Below, piece after piece: positions 1 through 10,300 of a stretch of DNA of 64,000 nucleotides; the first letter of the stretch is position 1; each line of letters starts with the position of its first letter. Below the pieces are notes generated by a model. It was not told the origin of the DNA and did not search any database. It saw only the letters and a program-made list of their open reading frames with translations. Source of the stretch: Undaria pinnatifida (taxonomy: Eukaryota; Sar; Phaeophyceae; Laminariales; Alariaceae); the NCBI GenBank assembly GCA_012845835.1, contig JABAKD010000030.1, positions 11,928,080-11,992,079 of the forward strand, in the 5' to 3' direction. Made by a program: the position numbers and the translations under genes.

Positions 1-1
1 G

Positions 2-949
2 GCTCAGCTGAGGGCTCTGCTCCTCAAGTGGCCGGGGAACCGTCGGTACGCGTTAGAATCCGAGGTACGGGAGCTGGTTGGGAAGTTATTGTACGCCAGC
101 GAGGTGGTGCGGCCGGGCAAGTTTTTCGTGCGCCGTATGCTGAACATGCTTGGTCTGCCCCCCGTGAAGCGGTGGCAGGAGAAATTTGGGGGTGGCGGCC
201 AGCGGTCCCGAAGACCGGGCCGTCTACCCCTCGGCCCAGAGTTTCACGCTGACATTGGGTTTTGGAAGTTGATGGTGAGCGAGGAACTTGCACTACCGTT
301 GTCCTCGCCGCTGTATACTCGTTTCCTACAGCGCCACTCTCGTACGCTAGTGTCAGACGCGTCGGGGACGGCCGTGGGAGGCTACTGCTTGGAGACAGGG
401 GCATGGTGGCGGTTTGAGGTAGACCAGGACGCAAAATCTCGTTTGAGCCAACGTGTCAAGGACCACAACGATCTGTCTATCAACGTCCTTGAATTGTTGG
501 GGATGGTAATCACGGCTTGGATGTTTGTCGTTGGCGCTGGATCACAGCCTAGGTTCGAGGGCGAAAACGTGTTGATGTTGGGCGATAACATGTCCGCGGT
601 ACATTGGGTAGGAAAATGTCGGGGGGGGACTGAGCCGAGGTCTGGGGCTCTGATGCGTATGCTAGGATGCTTGGAAATGCGTCGTGGGTGGTGCTTTCGG
701 GCGAAACATGTGAAAGGAATTGCGAATACGCTGGCCGACGGTATTTCTCGGTGGGAACGAATCGATGTTAACAGACACCTTCACGAATCTCGCCCGGACA
801 TTACATGGCAGGAACAGGACCTGGGGGAGACGGGGAGGGCCCTATGTACAGGGATATTGGCGTCCAGTACATCCGCGGGTCAGTTGCGGAGTCATCTGAG
901 CGCACTCACGCGTCAGGTTTCAGGTCTTGGACTAAATTTCGCGGGTTGA
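2..949 (+). CDS. DIRS-type reverse transcriptase C-terminus and RNase H (partial, 5' end outside window)
   Basis: The frame is open from base 2, with no start inside the window. The first ~50 codons resemble the RT thumb/connection of DIRS elements (KWPG near the edge, then KLLYASEVVRPGKFFVRR). RNase H follows, with acidic residues in SDAS (codons about 115-118), ELL (about 158-160), LMLGDNMSAVHW (about 183-194) and the final ADGISRW with its Asp. RNase H degrades the RNA strand of the RNA:DNA hybrid during reverse transcription. The 3' end overlaps the recombinase frame by 145 bases in another frame, a compact arrangement usual in DIRS-like elements. No stops or frameshifts are seen. The family is assigned from motif order and the linked recombinase; the element's gag and most of RT are off the left edge. 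Confidence 0.85.
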   Translation, partial: AQLRALLLKWPGNRRYALESEVRELVGKLLYASEVVRPGKFFVRRMLNMLGLPPVKRWQEKFGGGGQRSRRPGRLPLGPEFHADIGFWKLMVSEELALPLSSPLYTRFLQRHSRTLVSDASGTAVGGYCLETGAWWRFEVDQDAKSRLSQRVKDHNDLSINVLELLGMVITAWMFVVGAGSQPRFEGENVLMLGDNMSAVHWVGKCRGGTEPRSGALMRMLGCLEMRRGWCFRAKHVKGIANTLADGISRWERIDVNRHLHESRPDITWQEQDLGETGRALCTGILASSTSAGQLRSHLSALTRQVSGLGLNFAG

Positions 950-1950
950 CGAGCGCCGTTTTGTATTTTTCGGAAGACACCCCCAAGAGTGATATGGTAT
1001 GGGCGCTGGTAGACTTTGCGGCTTGGTGTTGTGCGTCGGAAGGCAATAAAGTCGGTACGATTAAAAGTAAGATAGCGGCGGTGCAATATTTCCATCGCGT
1101 GAAGATAGGCACGGAGCTCCCGACTGAATCGCCCCTGCTGGAACGCGTTTTCAGCGGGATATCGCGGGCACATGCAGTAGTAGCGGGTACGGAGAAGCGG
1201 GTGCGCCGCCCGGTGTCATGGGAAATGTTGTTGGACGGGGAGACATTGATACCGTCCTGGGGCAGTGGCGGCCGAATCCTTTGGTTGTGTCTGGCATTGG
1301 GGTGTTTTTTGATGACGCGATCCGACGAATTATTTGCGACAGACGCCGGCGTGGCGCACCAGGTGCATTGTTTGACTAGGGGGGACGTTGCGTTTTACTC
1401 AGGTGGGGAGCAGTTGCCCTTTTTGCGGTGGCGGGAGGCGCGTACGGTAAAGATTCGTTTTCGCGGTCATAAAGGGGACCAGCTTCAAGCAGGCGACGTG
1501 CTAGTACGAACACGAGACGCTGTTCGGGGCTTGGGCTCGAGCTTGCGCGAAGGGGGTGGAGCCGTGGCGCTGCTTGTGGAATTGTTGTCTATTCACCCTA
1601 ACTTCCCGAGTTCGGCGCCGTTAGCGTCTTTCCGCGAATCGGGACGGGTAGCAGTGTGGAGCTACGGGCAAGCACTCCGGGCGTTGCGAGAGGTAGTGGC
1701 AAAGTCGAGGCAAGACCCAGCGGAATTTGCACTACACTCGCTCCGGATCGGGGGCGCGTCGCGCTTGGCGGCAGGGGGGGGGTTGTCAGAACGGGTAATA
1801 CAGAGAGAAGGGAGGTGGAAATCGGATGCGTATAAGGTGTATACTCGTAGTAATATAGAGGATTCGGGACAAGTGTCACGAAAACTAGCTCGACAGGATA
1901 GGTGTCCCCAAAGAGAGCCGGGACAAGGGACGGAGTGGGGCCATAAATAA
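805..1950 (+). CDS. Tyrosine recombinase (integrase) of DIRS-like element
   Basis: A 381-residue protein from ATG 805. The N-terminal ~120 residues resemble the SAM-like core-binding part of phage-type recombinases. The catalytic part carries the expected residues: Arg in LMTRSDELF (about residue 172), HSLRIGGAS with the His-x-x-Arg pair (about 317-325), then GRWKSDAYKVYTR (about 340-352) with Trp and the nucleophile Tyr. This enzyme joins circular cDNA to the genome by strand exchange, in place of the DDE integrase of LTR elements. The start is uncertain because the upstream RNase H frame overlaps it and an in-frame ATG lies a few codons later (about 844). The frame stops 31 bases before the first 224-bp repeat. 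Confidence 0.9.
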   Translation: MAGTGPGGDGEGPMYRDIGVQYIRGSVAESSERTHASGFRSWTKFRGLTSAVLYFSEDTPKSDMVWALVDFAAWCCASEGNKVGTIKSKIAAVQYFHRVKIGTELPTESPLLERVFSGISRAHAVVAGTEKRVRRPVSWEMLLDGETLIPSWGSGGRILWLCLALGCFLMTRSDELFATDAGVAHQVHCLTRGDVAFYSGGEQLPFLRWREARTVKIRFRGHKGDQLQAGDVLVRTRDAVRGLGSSLREGGGAVALLVELLSIHPNFPSSAPLASFRESGRVAVWSYGQALRALREVVAKSRQDPAEFALHSLRIGGASRLAAGGGLSERVIQREGRWKSDAYKVYTRSNIEDSGQVSRKLARQDRCPQREPGQGTEWGHK

Positions 1951-1980
1951 ACAGTCATTTGGACTAGCCTCGTGGGTGGA

Positions 1981-2204
1981 GGAGTTGGATGGTATAGTAC
2001 CATCTTGGGGGTCTCGGCTGTCCGAGACTGTGTTTTGGCAGTAGGACTGATCGGAATTAAGGGGAGGGAGACAAGGGTGTATTGCCTGGCACGAGGAAAT
2101 ACCGCAGAAACGGGTTGCTGCGGTAGACGTGCCAGGCATGGGAAGTTTCCCTCCCAAACGTCACAGATACTAATGATGAACCAATTCGAAAGATAAACAA
2201 CAAA
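1981..2204 (+). repeat. Split direct repeat, inner copy (B1) of DIRS-like element
   Basis: 224 bases starting GGAGTTGGATGGTATAGTAC and ending GATAAACAACAAA, repeated at 2600-2823 with almost no differences (one seen: GGAATTAAG against GGAGTTAAG). It holds an internal inverted repeat, TGCCTGGCACG ... CGTGCCAGGCA (about 2080-2140), able to form a hairpin. Confidence 0.85.
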
Positions 2205-2599
2205 GTGGAAGATTGGGTCGCAGACGCAATCTGGATTTTGTTGGAAAGTGAGAATTGAGGTGTTCTTCCATGATTGGTTATCGTGACGTATTGTACCGAG
2301 GACACAGTCAACCTTTGAGCAGTCTTCTCCTTGCTGCTGTGGTGGGAGTATACAATACGTACAGCAGAAGGGGTACACGTAGGGCCGCCTGATCGCACGA
2401 CTCAAAGACAGCGTGCAGTGGAGGAAGCGGACGGCGGCAGCTACGCAAGAATAGTGACTGGCTAGCCAGTGGTTTTTCTCCCGCCCACCCGCCGCTTTTC
2501 TTTCGAAGGTGGGGGAACGGAGATCAACTACGCGTGTGTGTAAATCATAGGCCAGTTGTCTATTCTCATTTTTTTTTTTTTCATTGGTATCTGTGCCGG
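2205..2599 (+). repeat. Spacer between the direct repeats, predicted A2 segment
   Basis: 395 bases with no convincing coding frame; a T-run lies near 2569-2581. In the A1-B1-A2-B2 model this segment should also occur at the left end of the element, outside the window. This assignment is inference from the layout alone. Confidence 0.5.
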
Positions 2600-2823
2600 G
2601 GAGTTGGATGGTATAGTACCATCTTGGGGGTCTCGGCTGTCCGAGACTGTGTTTTGGCAGTAGGACTGATCGGAGTTAAGGGGAGGGAGACAAGGGTGTA
2701 TTGCCTGGCACGAGGAAATACCGCAGAAACGGGTTGCTGCGGTAGACGTGCCAGGCATGGGAAGTTTCCCTCCCAAACGTCACAGATACTAATGATGAAC
2801 CAATTCGAAAGATAAACAACAAA
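2600..2823 (+). repeat. Split direct repeat, terminal copy (B2) and right end of DIRS-like element
   Basis: Second copy of the 224-bp repeat at 1981-2204. It ends at AACAACAAA, and the next bases (AAATAAC, shared overlap) begin the unrelated repeat that recurs inverted near 50147, which marks the element border. Confidence 0.85.
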
Positions 2824-3561
2824 TAACATGTTAAATCTTCATAGTTTGTTGTTGTATGATACATCGATCGAAAGCTAGAATATTTTATAGAATATTTGTA
2901 GGTACCATTATTTTCTGACATCGCTAATTAGAAGAAAGAGATACGTATTGTCAAATGCAACAGGCGAGGTGATGTGGTCATGCACTGTTTGTCACCATCA
3001 TCATACAGTTACCATTATTATCGACATCGCTAATTATACGCAAGAGATACGTATTGCCAAATACAGCATGCGAGGTGATGTATGTGGTCATGTGCTGTCT
3101 CCGTCATTGAGCATTAGAGGGAGGGATGCGAATCGTCAGTTTTAAAGGAACGCTTGGTATACATGTGCTCAATTACGTTACCTCATTAGTCATACTTGGT
3201 ATACACGCGCTCAATCGCGTTACCTCGTTAGTAATACTTCGCTTGGCATAGGTGGGGAGGCGATCATGCAGACGGTATGTACGAAATACCCTACGTAATG
3301 GGTTGGTGAGGTTGTTTACCGCAAGTTTAACACATCTGCCTGTGCTTCCTTTTCCAAATTATTTTTGTCTCAAATAAATGTACGATTTCACGCCTATAAT
3401 TTTACCTTGTCGATGTGGGGCTCTGCGGTCGTCAATTTTAAGTCAGAGATACGTCCTACAAATACATCAGGCGGGGTGGGTATGTGATGTCATGTATATG
3501 CGATGTCATCACTATTGATCGCGAGGGTGATTTTACTTCGTGAGGTAAATGGTACTGTGTT
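2821..3561 (+). repeat. Long dispersed repeat, copy 1 (inverted relative to 49408-50147)
   Basis: About 740 bases whose reverse complement matches 49408-50147 along its whole length, with scattered single-base differences. Internally it contains short near-repeats: GCTAATTA..GAGATACGTATTG at about 2926 and 3029, and GGTATACA..GCTCAATTACGTTACCTC near 3153 and 3195. No coding frame was recognised. Confidence 0.85.
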
Positions 3562-3664
3562 ATGATATATATGCTGTTCAAAAGGTAAGGTGCCATTTGG
3601 ATTATCAGAAGGGCGCCGTCTTATCGCCGATCGTTTCGACGTACACGCCATTCGAGTACATAAA

Positions 3665-3846
3665 CTAGGCTTCACGCGTCCCTTCCCTCCGAAAACCGGC
3701 CGGCACCGGGAAACCATCGACGGCTTTGATCGTCTCCGCCGGCAATTCGTACACGTCTCCCTTGAGCGAGTTGTACACAGGAGCAAGCAAAATCACCGGC
3801 ACGGCTTTCTTTTTCGCGTCCACGTCGATAACTTCTGCCGCCGACG
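3665..3846 (-). CDS. Terminal exon of an unknown minus-strand gene (probably the coiled-coil gene at 4739-6285)
   Basis: On the minus strand an acceptor (ACACATCAG) precedes an open frame without its own ATG. It codes about 60 residues ending in a TAG at 3665-3667. The peptide has a hydrophobic stretch, AVPVILLAPVYNSLKG, and then YELPAETIKAVDGFPVPAG, a composition typical of real exons and unlike the surrounding repeats. It lies downstream of the coiled-coil exons on the same strand and may be their last exon. However, the donor at 4739 leaves two bases over while this acceptor needs one, so either a small exon is missing or another donor is used. Family unknown. Confidence 0.5.
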
Positions 3847-4084
3847 CTGATGTGTGTGGGGGCTAACAAACGTTAAAGATGACCCGCCACCAGAAGAAGC
3901 GGTGGCATCACTGCTGGAGGCCACCTCATTCTGGGGAGTTGCGCCCTTGCTCATGCGTGCTCAGAGTCTCGGTATACTGACCGTAGTGGACGAGATGCTT
4001 GGGGACCGGGGTGTGTGTGGCTGGAGTGCTGCCTGGAGTGAACGTTCCAAGGGATGACGTCACAATGTGGCGGAATCGGATTGA

Positions 4085-4605
4085 TATCGTGCCAAACGTA
4101 CCGAAGCGTCCGGTACTGGGTTGATGTTGTGACGATCTTACCGAAGTGTCCGGTACCGGTATCGGTGTTGTACCAATACCGGTACCGGCTCCAATACATA
4201 GGTGCATACCGGTACCGCCGGTACCGGTGTTGATGTCGTACCGAACTTACCGAAGTGTACCGGTATTGATGTTGTACCGAACTTACCGAAGTGTCCGGTA
4301 CCGGTATTGATGTCGTACCGAACATACCGAATTTTCCAGTACCGGTATTGATAGCGAACCGAACTTACCGAAAGGTCCGGTACCGGTATTGACGTCGCAC
4401 TGAACTTACCTAAGTGTCCGGTACCGGTATGAAAGTCTGTACCGGCACCGCCGGTAACGGTACTTGATGTCGTACCGAACTTACCGAAGTTTCCGGTATC
4501 GGTATTAATGTCGTACCGAACTTACCGAAGAGTCCGGTATCGGTATTGACGCCGTACCGAACTTACCGAAGTGTCCGGTACCGGTAATACCGGCGGTATA
4601 TATCG
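4085..4605. repeat. 41-bp minisatellite (GGTACCGGTATTGATGTCGT unit)
   Basis: About a dozen imperfect tandem copies of a 41-base unit. It contains CCGGTACCGGTATTGATGTC, then GTACCGAACTTACCGAAGTG. Each unit carries the palindrome CCGGTACCGG. It lies between minus-strand exons, so it is probably intronic. Translated frames through it are repeat artefacts. Confidence 0.9.
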
Positions 4606-4738
4606 CTGGCACGCCTCGGTACGTACCGAGCCGAACACACCCTTGCAAATTCGATCGACCCTTAGCCGGAGGGTATAACGCTGAATGGGTGCGCATGGCG
4701 CTCAAGCAAGCTCAACCTGTCACATCACAGATACACAC

Positions 4739-6285
4739 CGGTAACGAAGCCCGTGGACGTCGTCAGATTTTCGCTCCATCTCGATCCGACGCCGTTCGTC
4801 GTGCTTCGCCCTCGATCGTTCCGCCGCCCGCCAGCGCTCCTGCTCCGAGCTCAGTTGCTTCCGAAGGTTAACATTTTCCGACGACATGCACTTGGCCTCG
4901 TGCACAAGCCTGGCAAGATGCGGCAGCAGACCCACACAAATGATCGCCAAGGCGGCGGCCGTGAGAAAATGCTAATGCGACTTCGCTGTTGTGCCGAGGT
5001 AAGTGGCAAAAGGTCCGAACGACTCACCGCTGGGAGTGCAAGCAAATCCTTGTCAAAACGGATCTTACGGTTGACGTTTAAAAAAAATATATAAGATCCT
5101 TGTAAAACACCCCGGTATCTCCAACTCACAGACACCACCATCTGCAGAAAGAGACATTTCGTGCCCGCTGTTTTCTGATTGGTCAGTTTTTTAGATTGAT
5201 TTCTTTTGTTATTGGTGGAAAATCCTTGATCGACAAATGTCGTCATCCAGGATCGTGACGTCACTTCTCGGGAAAAAGAAAAATACTTCAAAAGCCACCG
5301 GACGGAGCGGAAAAATGAGCACCTTGCCAACTTCTCCCTTAGATCCGTAGACTCCAAGCCTCTCGCGTCGGCCAGCTCTCTCAGCGCTTCCCCCTCTCCT
5401 CGCATCGTCGTCGCCTGCGCCTCGAGTCGTTCGTTTTCTAACGTGCGTCTTCGAAGATCTTCCAAGGCGCCCTCCAGACGAAATCGACGGACGTCCAACT
5501 GTCGTGTGCATTCGCGCGCCTGCCGTGTCCAGTGGGAGAAAGACATGTTTTTCGATTTCACCATTACACCCTGCAGCCATTCCTTAGGCAAGGGCCACAT
5601 CCGGTCACGCCGCCGGAAAGTCTCGTTGCCTCTAACCGGTTGCCACTTCAAGTTCGTAGGTTTCACAGGAAACTATTACCCGGGGGGGGAATCGACCAAT
5701 ATCATCCACGCGAAGTCATAACCCTACGCTGTACGCGCGGCCGAAATATTACAACACGCAGCTTGCAAAGATGAGTTTCCGGTAGTCAATCCCACAGCTG
5801 ACGTCTTGCAACAATTTATAAAATCCACGGATATATGGGCAGTCAACTGGTAGAGGCTACGGAGTTCAAGTTCCTAAGCACCAAATCAGGAGCAGTGCTG
5901 CGAGGGCTTCAGGAGTAGCACTCAACACAGCGAAAGCTCTCCAAGAGGCGATGATCCGTGCGCACATAAACATGAAGGAAACAGACTACGAAAGTGCGTG
6001 AACAGTCAGCTGATTGGCCCGGAGTTCCCGCTCTCACCTCCTCCTCGAGCACCGCGGCCCTTGCCTTTGCCGCCTGGGTCCCCTCGCATGCGCTCCGAAG
6101 CCCATCCTCCGCCTTCCTCCTCCGATCTTCTTGTACCCGAGCCCAAGCGAGGAGCCTTTCGAACCGCGCCTCTGCGCCCTTCGCTCTACCTTTCTCCGCC
6201 TCCACTGCGTCTGATTCCGCTCGTAATCTTCTTTCCAACGCTTGGCGGCTATTTTCAAGCTCGGAAACAGCCCGCGAGAGGTCGT
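4739..6285 (-). CDS. Coiled-coil protein, three joined internal exons (partial gene)
   Basis: Three minus-strand exons join in phase: 6038-6285 (acceptor TTCCCCAG, donor GTGAGA), 5323-5519 (acceptor ACGGCAG, donor GTGCTC) and 4739-4909 (acceptor TTGCCAG, donor GTGTGT). They give about 205 residues without a stop, almost all charged helix: a Glu/Arg/Ala-rich segment (SRAVSELENSRQALERRLRA), then RRFRLEGALEDLRRRTLENE, then NLRKQLSSEQERWRAAERSR. The heptad-like pattern supports a long coiled coil. No catalytic motif was seen, so a structural or scaffold role is only an inference. The 5' end is not resolved (a possible upstream exon lies at 7428-7637), and 3665-3846 may be the last exon. The neighbouring plus-strand gene at 12250 is divergent from it. 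Confidence 0.7.
5757..5823 (+). repeat. Short dispersed element (GCAGCTTGCAAAGATGAG family)
   Basis: Head GCAGCTTGCAAAGATGAG, variable middle, then CACAGCTGACGTC and an A/T-rich tail. It belongs to the family described under findings. Confidence 0.75.
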
Positions 6286-7427
6286 CTGGGGAAGATGTGG
6301 GTGAGAGTCCGACCATTACGTATCACGAAGTCGGGTGGGGAGGAGCTCTCTGTTAGGACCCCGATGCCTACCACTATTAATAGTGCGAGCTGCTGCCTTT
6401 GCAGCACTTTTCCTCGATGAACCACCTCGTTTTCGTAGGTGTGCCGTCAGATCGGGCTTCGTCACCCGCCGCTGGTATGAGACTTGTGGTAGACAAATGC
6501 GGTTATCAACGCCAGCGTGCTCGAAAGTCAAAGTACTAATTAATGTGGTAACGGATGTACGACCGCTTCTCAGACGTGCTGTGCGCAACGAGGATATACA
6601 TGTGCGGAGTTTGTTCGCAGAATTGTCGAAGACAGCGGTACCGAGCAAGATGAGAATCAGCAAGAGTAACAGCAGAGAGTAGGAGGGGTGGTCGAGGGCC
6701 AACACACCTCAGCTGAGGTTGACCCAGAACGACCAATCACAGCAGTTATCCCGCTTTTATCTACGATACCTGGTACGTAACCACCAGCTACCGACCACTT
6801 CAACCATGGCTGTCGGCGAGCAGTGCTATACCGAACAAAACCCGGACCGAGCTCCAAAACCATCACAAGGGCCGCTCTATGCTGACAATAAGTGCTTGTT
6901 CTCGCTGAACTCACCGTCGCGTCGCTGCCAATGGACACGCTCTTGCGCGGCAGCTGCTTGGTCTCGATGGAGACTTTCAATCTTCTCTTTGGCCTTTCTG
7001 CTACCCAGTGGAATAAATAAGAAACAGCGGAGGAAGAAAAGTGAGCGACGGGGTCACCCGTCGCTCAGATATGGGTTTCGACGCTCAAAAAAGCCTGCAA
7101 ACTATTCTGCCGAACGAGTGCCACCCCGAACCCAACTAAACTGGTTAAGATACGACCTCCTCGCTGAGATGCAGCCGACGTCAACAACTTGGGCTATTGG
7201 CGAACTCCACCCAACATGTATCAAGCCTCCATACGCGATTAGACAGCTGAGCCGCCCTTTTAAAATCCATGTTCCAGCCAATTGAACGGCGTGCTATATA
7301 CATCGGCAACATTGATGGCGCCGCTAAACTTACGACAGTACTACGATTGGAGTATTAATTGAGTGCGGTATACGGCAGGGCAAACATATCCCGCTCGGCG
7401 GAAAGCTGCGTCAATCTGTTTACCTAC
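6286..7427. other. Stretch with no supported gene
   Basis: Probably an intron or 5' region of the minus-strand coiled-coil gene. No frame here has both splice sites in phase with exon 6038-6285. A palindromic ACTATTAATAGT lies near 6373, and a TACCTGGTA motif near 6768. Confidence 0.4.
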
Positions 7428-7637
7428 CGCAGATGTAGAACAAGCTGTGCCCTGCCAGGTCCGTACAGCGCATCCCTTTCCCCCTTAGTGTCAGAAACGT
7501 CCTCTTCAGAGTCCAACGGTAGCCGTCCCTCGCCCCCGCGCTCTGCGCCCTTTTTCCCGGACTTTCGGCTTTTGCCTCCTCCGCGGCCCGTATATCTGCT
7601 GCTGCTCGCTGATTTCGCGTTGGCGCCCCCGACACCG
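7428..7637 (-). CDS. Possible upstream exon of the coiled-coil gene
   Basis: An ATG-less minus-strand frame between an acceptor (CTCACAG) and a donor (GTAGGT) codes about 69 residues. A basic Ser/Gly/Lys/Arg-rich start (GGGKSRKSGKKGAERGG) is followed by an acidic stretch, LPLDSEEDVSDTKGERD. The composition is protein-like but low in complexity. Its donor phase does not fit the exon starting at 6285, so another exon would be needed between them. Weak call. Confidence 0.25.
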
Positions 7638-8449
7638 CTGTGAGCAGCTGTTGCTGTTGGTACGGGTGGTTTACGATGTAATATCTACACGAGGCCACCG
7701 ATGCACAAACAAACGTGGGCGGCGAATCGCGGATGTATCATATCAGAACGACAACGATTGTGGGGATTGTCGGCAAGGACCGTAATATCATGCCCGGCCC
7801 GGCTTGGCCCCGAAAAAATGTGCAGCACCATTTCTGGCCCTTGCACAAAAGCACTGCCGGCCAATACGCACGCAACACGTAACTACCTCGTATGTTTTAA
7901 CTTCGTCACAGCCACTCGCAGAGCTGCGAAGGCTAACGGCCATATATCATGTCCCGCCCGGCTTGGCCCAACGAGAATGCATTATATGCGGCCTTTTTTT
8001 TCTTCTACGTTTTTTCAGTGCCGGCCAGCTTCAATGCAACACGCAATTCATGTCAAGTTAATAACAACTCGTTGAGCTACAAAAATCCAACGGCTATGCA
8101 AACGACGCAGAAACAACCTTATTATGTCCGTATAAAAATAACGAACCAAGCGGGCTCCTAACTCCTGGCCCTCGTATCGCCGTTATACCTTTCTTAACTC
8201 GCCAGAACTCTTCGCGGCGGTCCTTCCACCAGTTCTGCAGCCCTCGTCCGGCCAGGTCGTTTCCGCGCGAGTTATTATGTTGGCTGCCATCATATCTTGT
8301 CTCCGTCCCCTGGTAGCGGCATGGCCCGCCTCAAGTTCAAGGACATGCAAAATAATATTACAGCAAGCAGCAGCAGCAGCTGCAATCATATTTGTGAAAT
8401 CGAGTAAGAGATGACAAACAGCGCTTGATTCATTAGATCGAAAGTAATA

Positions 8450-8600
8450 TTTTTTATAAAAATCGAAAAACGTCAGCTGTGAGTATGACCGATGGAATGG
8501 TTGAAACTCAACTTTGATTATTTGTTATAAAAATTGAAAAACGTCAGATATGAGTACGACCGATTGAATGGTTGAAACTCAACTTTGCAAGCTGCGTGGT
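8450..8600 (-). repeat. Two tandem copies of the short dispersed element
   Basis: On the plus strand AAAAATCGAAAAACGTCAGC begins the first copy, and TTATAAAAATTGAAAAACGT, 67 bases on, the second. The second ends with the full head CTTTGCAAGCTGC. A third partial copy lies at 8921-8976. Confidence 0.8.
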
Positions 8601-10245
8601 ACATCTATGCTTCCCTAATATACAGTAGTTAGTTGCACAAAATTTACGGAAGGTCGTTCGCGAGTGTTATATATTTGATCCTCATGAAAGATATAGGTCG
8701 GTGACTCCCGTGGATGTTGCCAGGGTCAACAACAACAACAACAGGACGGTTTTCCATAATACTTATTCTGTGCACTGATACTAAAAAACCCGCATGGAGG
8801 GTAGATATTTCAGTAAAGCATTAGACTATATTATTATATGACATGATCAGTATAGAGGGCGGGGGTTATAATAAGCACGATATTATCACATGATATGACC
8901 AGTAGGTGTCACAATATTTTGTAAAAATTGAAATACGTCAGCTGTGAGTACGACCGATTGAATAGTTGAACCTCAAAAATATCTACATGATACGTACTAC
9001 TGTGTGTATGTAGTGTTTGGCGATCTGATCTTCATAAACAGTGCTTGAGACGTGGAAACGAGGTTATGGCATATACCCAAGTAGCAGTATACTATCAATA
9101 CTGTTTTGTCAGTTTGCGATCGTACTACTACTGTATGTCGTACAAGTTTTGCGGTGATTGTCCCTTCTGCCGTGCGTACACAAACTATTCTTGACGTGGT
9201 TGTTGTGCTGTCTCGCCTGCCAGCTGCCGGGTCTGCACGAGTACGAGTATGTACTGTTGAACATTGTACATACGTGTCGCCAGGTACCAGGTACCTACCG
9301 TTTGGGACGATTTTACGTATTAAAAAACGCAACCACATATAAACTTAATTACTTAGACCTCGACCCCCTCGGAGGTCTCGCTCGGCATATCCTCCCCCCT
9401 CTCAGCCCTTCTCAGCCCGTAATTGCCGAAAAGAAAATTAGTTGCTGGGAAAAAGAACCGTCCCGAAGTTCCTTGAGAAAATTAGTTGCTGGGGAAACTA
9501 CAAATATCTTCGTGCCGAAAGCGCTCGGTTGGTGCTTCCCTGGCATCTCCGAGTTTCGTCAGCTGAGATCTGGGCTTGGCTCATCAGCTTCGCACCGCCC
9601 AGCACCCCACCGCAGCGCTATAGCTCGCAGCAACGCAGCGCCGTGCAGTGCCCTGCGATGCCCTGCAGCTCTAGCTTAGCAGAGCGCAGCGCTGTGCTTT
9701 GACGTGCTTTGCTGCTTTGCCATGCTGCGTGCTTTGCGGTGCTTTTATTAGTTCGTACCTGCCAGTAACATTCATTCGCAGTATTATCCCACGTACCGGT
9801 ACTTTGTACATAATACGTTGTTGGATCACAACGCACCCCCAGCTCAGGTCAGCCCATGTTCTGAACATTTTTTTAACTTTTTTTTTTTCAACTCTTTTTT
9901 TCCAAGTAACTTTTGTTTTTGGGAGTTGACCTTGCAGCTTTGTTTCTTCGGGAGCTGAATATGCATTTTAAAGGACGTCCATGCGAAGGAGTTGAACTTG
10001 CATTTTAATAGACGTCCATGCGAGCTTTTTTGTAATAATGCGCCCAAGGGCACACAGCACAAGGCAACAACAGGAGCAAGCTTATGCTGTGGACCAGTTA
10101 TGACAATTATTGTATTTTTCGTTTTTCAGTTGTTTCCTCGTTCATTTTCTACTATCTCCTTTAAATTTGATTCGTTCGAGTTTTTCATCTTCTTCTGAAC
10201 ATTTACAATTGGTCCAGCTTTTCTTTGGTTTCTTGCTTCGAGTTT

Positions 10246-10300
10246 CAACCATTCAACCGGTCGTACTCACAGCTGACGTTTTTCAATTTTTATATAAAAT
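10246..10300 (+). repeat. Short dispersed element, head-less copy
   Basis: CATTCAACCGGTCGTACTCA, then CAGCTGACGTTTTTCAATTT and TTATATAAAA. It lacks the GCAGCTTGCAAAG head and matches the middle and tail of the copies at 8450-8600 in the opposite orientation. Confidence 0.7.

Larger units (their letters stand above)
1..2823 (+). mobile_element. DIRS-like (Ngaro/PAT-type) tyrosine-recombinase retrotransposon, 5'-truncated by the window edge
   Basis: Two overlapping frames encode the end of reverse transcriptase plus RNase H (2-949) and a tyrosine recombinase (805-1950). They are followed by two near-identical 224-bp direct repeats (1981-2204 and 2600-2823) around a 395-bp spacer. DIRS-group elements of the Ngaro/PAT type have split direct repeats in the order A1-ORFs-B1-A2-B2. 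The two 224-bp copies fit B1 and B2 and the spacer fits A2; A1 would lie left of the window. The right end is supported independently: the DNA from about 2821 onward matches, in inverted orientation, a second repeat copy ending near 50147, so the element appears to have inserted into that repeat. No target-site duplication is expected for recombinase-mediated insertion. Both frames are open, so this copy may be intact. Confidence 0.85.

Noticed and set aside
1662-2405. Long minus-strand frame across the recombinase end and direct repeats
   Set aside because: Antisense shadow of the recombinase; its continuation is just the repeat DNA, which recurs at 2600-2823.
4000-4710. Minus-strand frames with repeated VPVPDTSVSS words
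   Set aside because: They are translations of the 41-bp minisatellite and shift frame between units.
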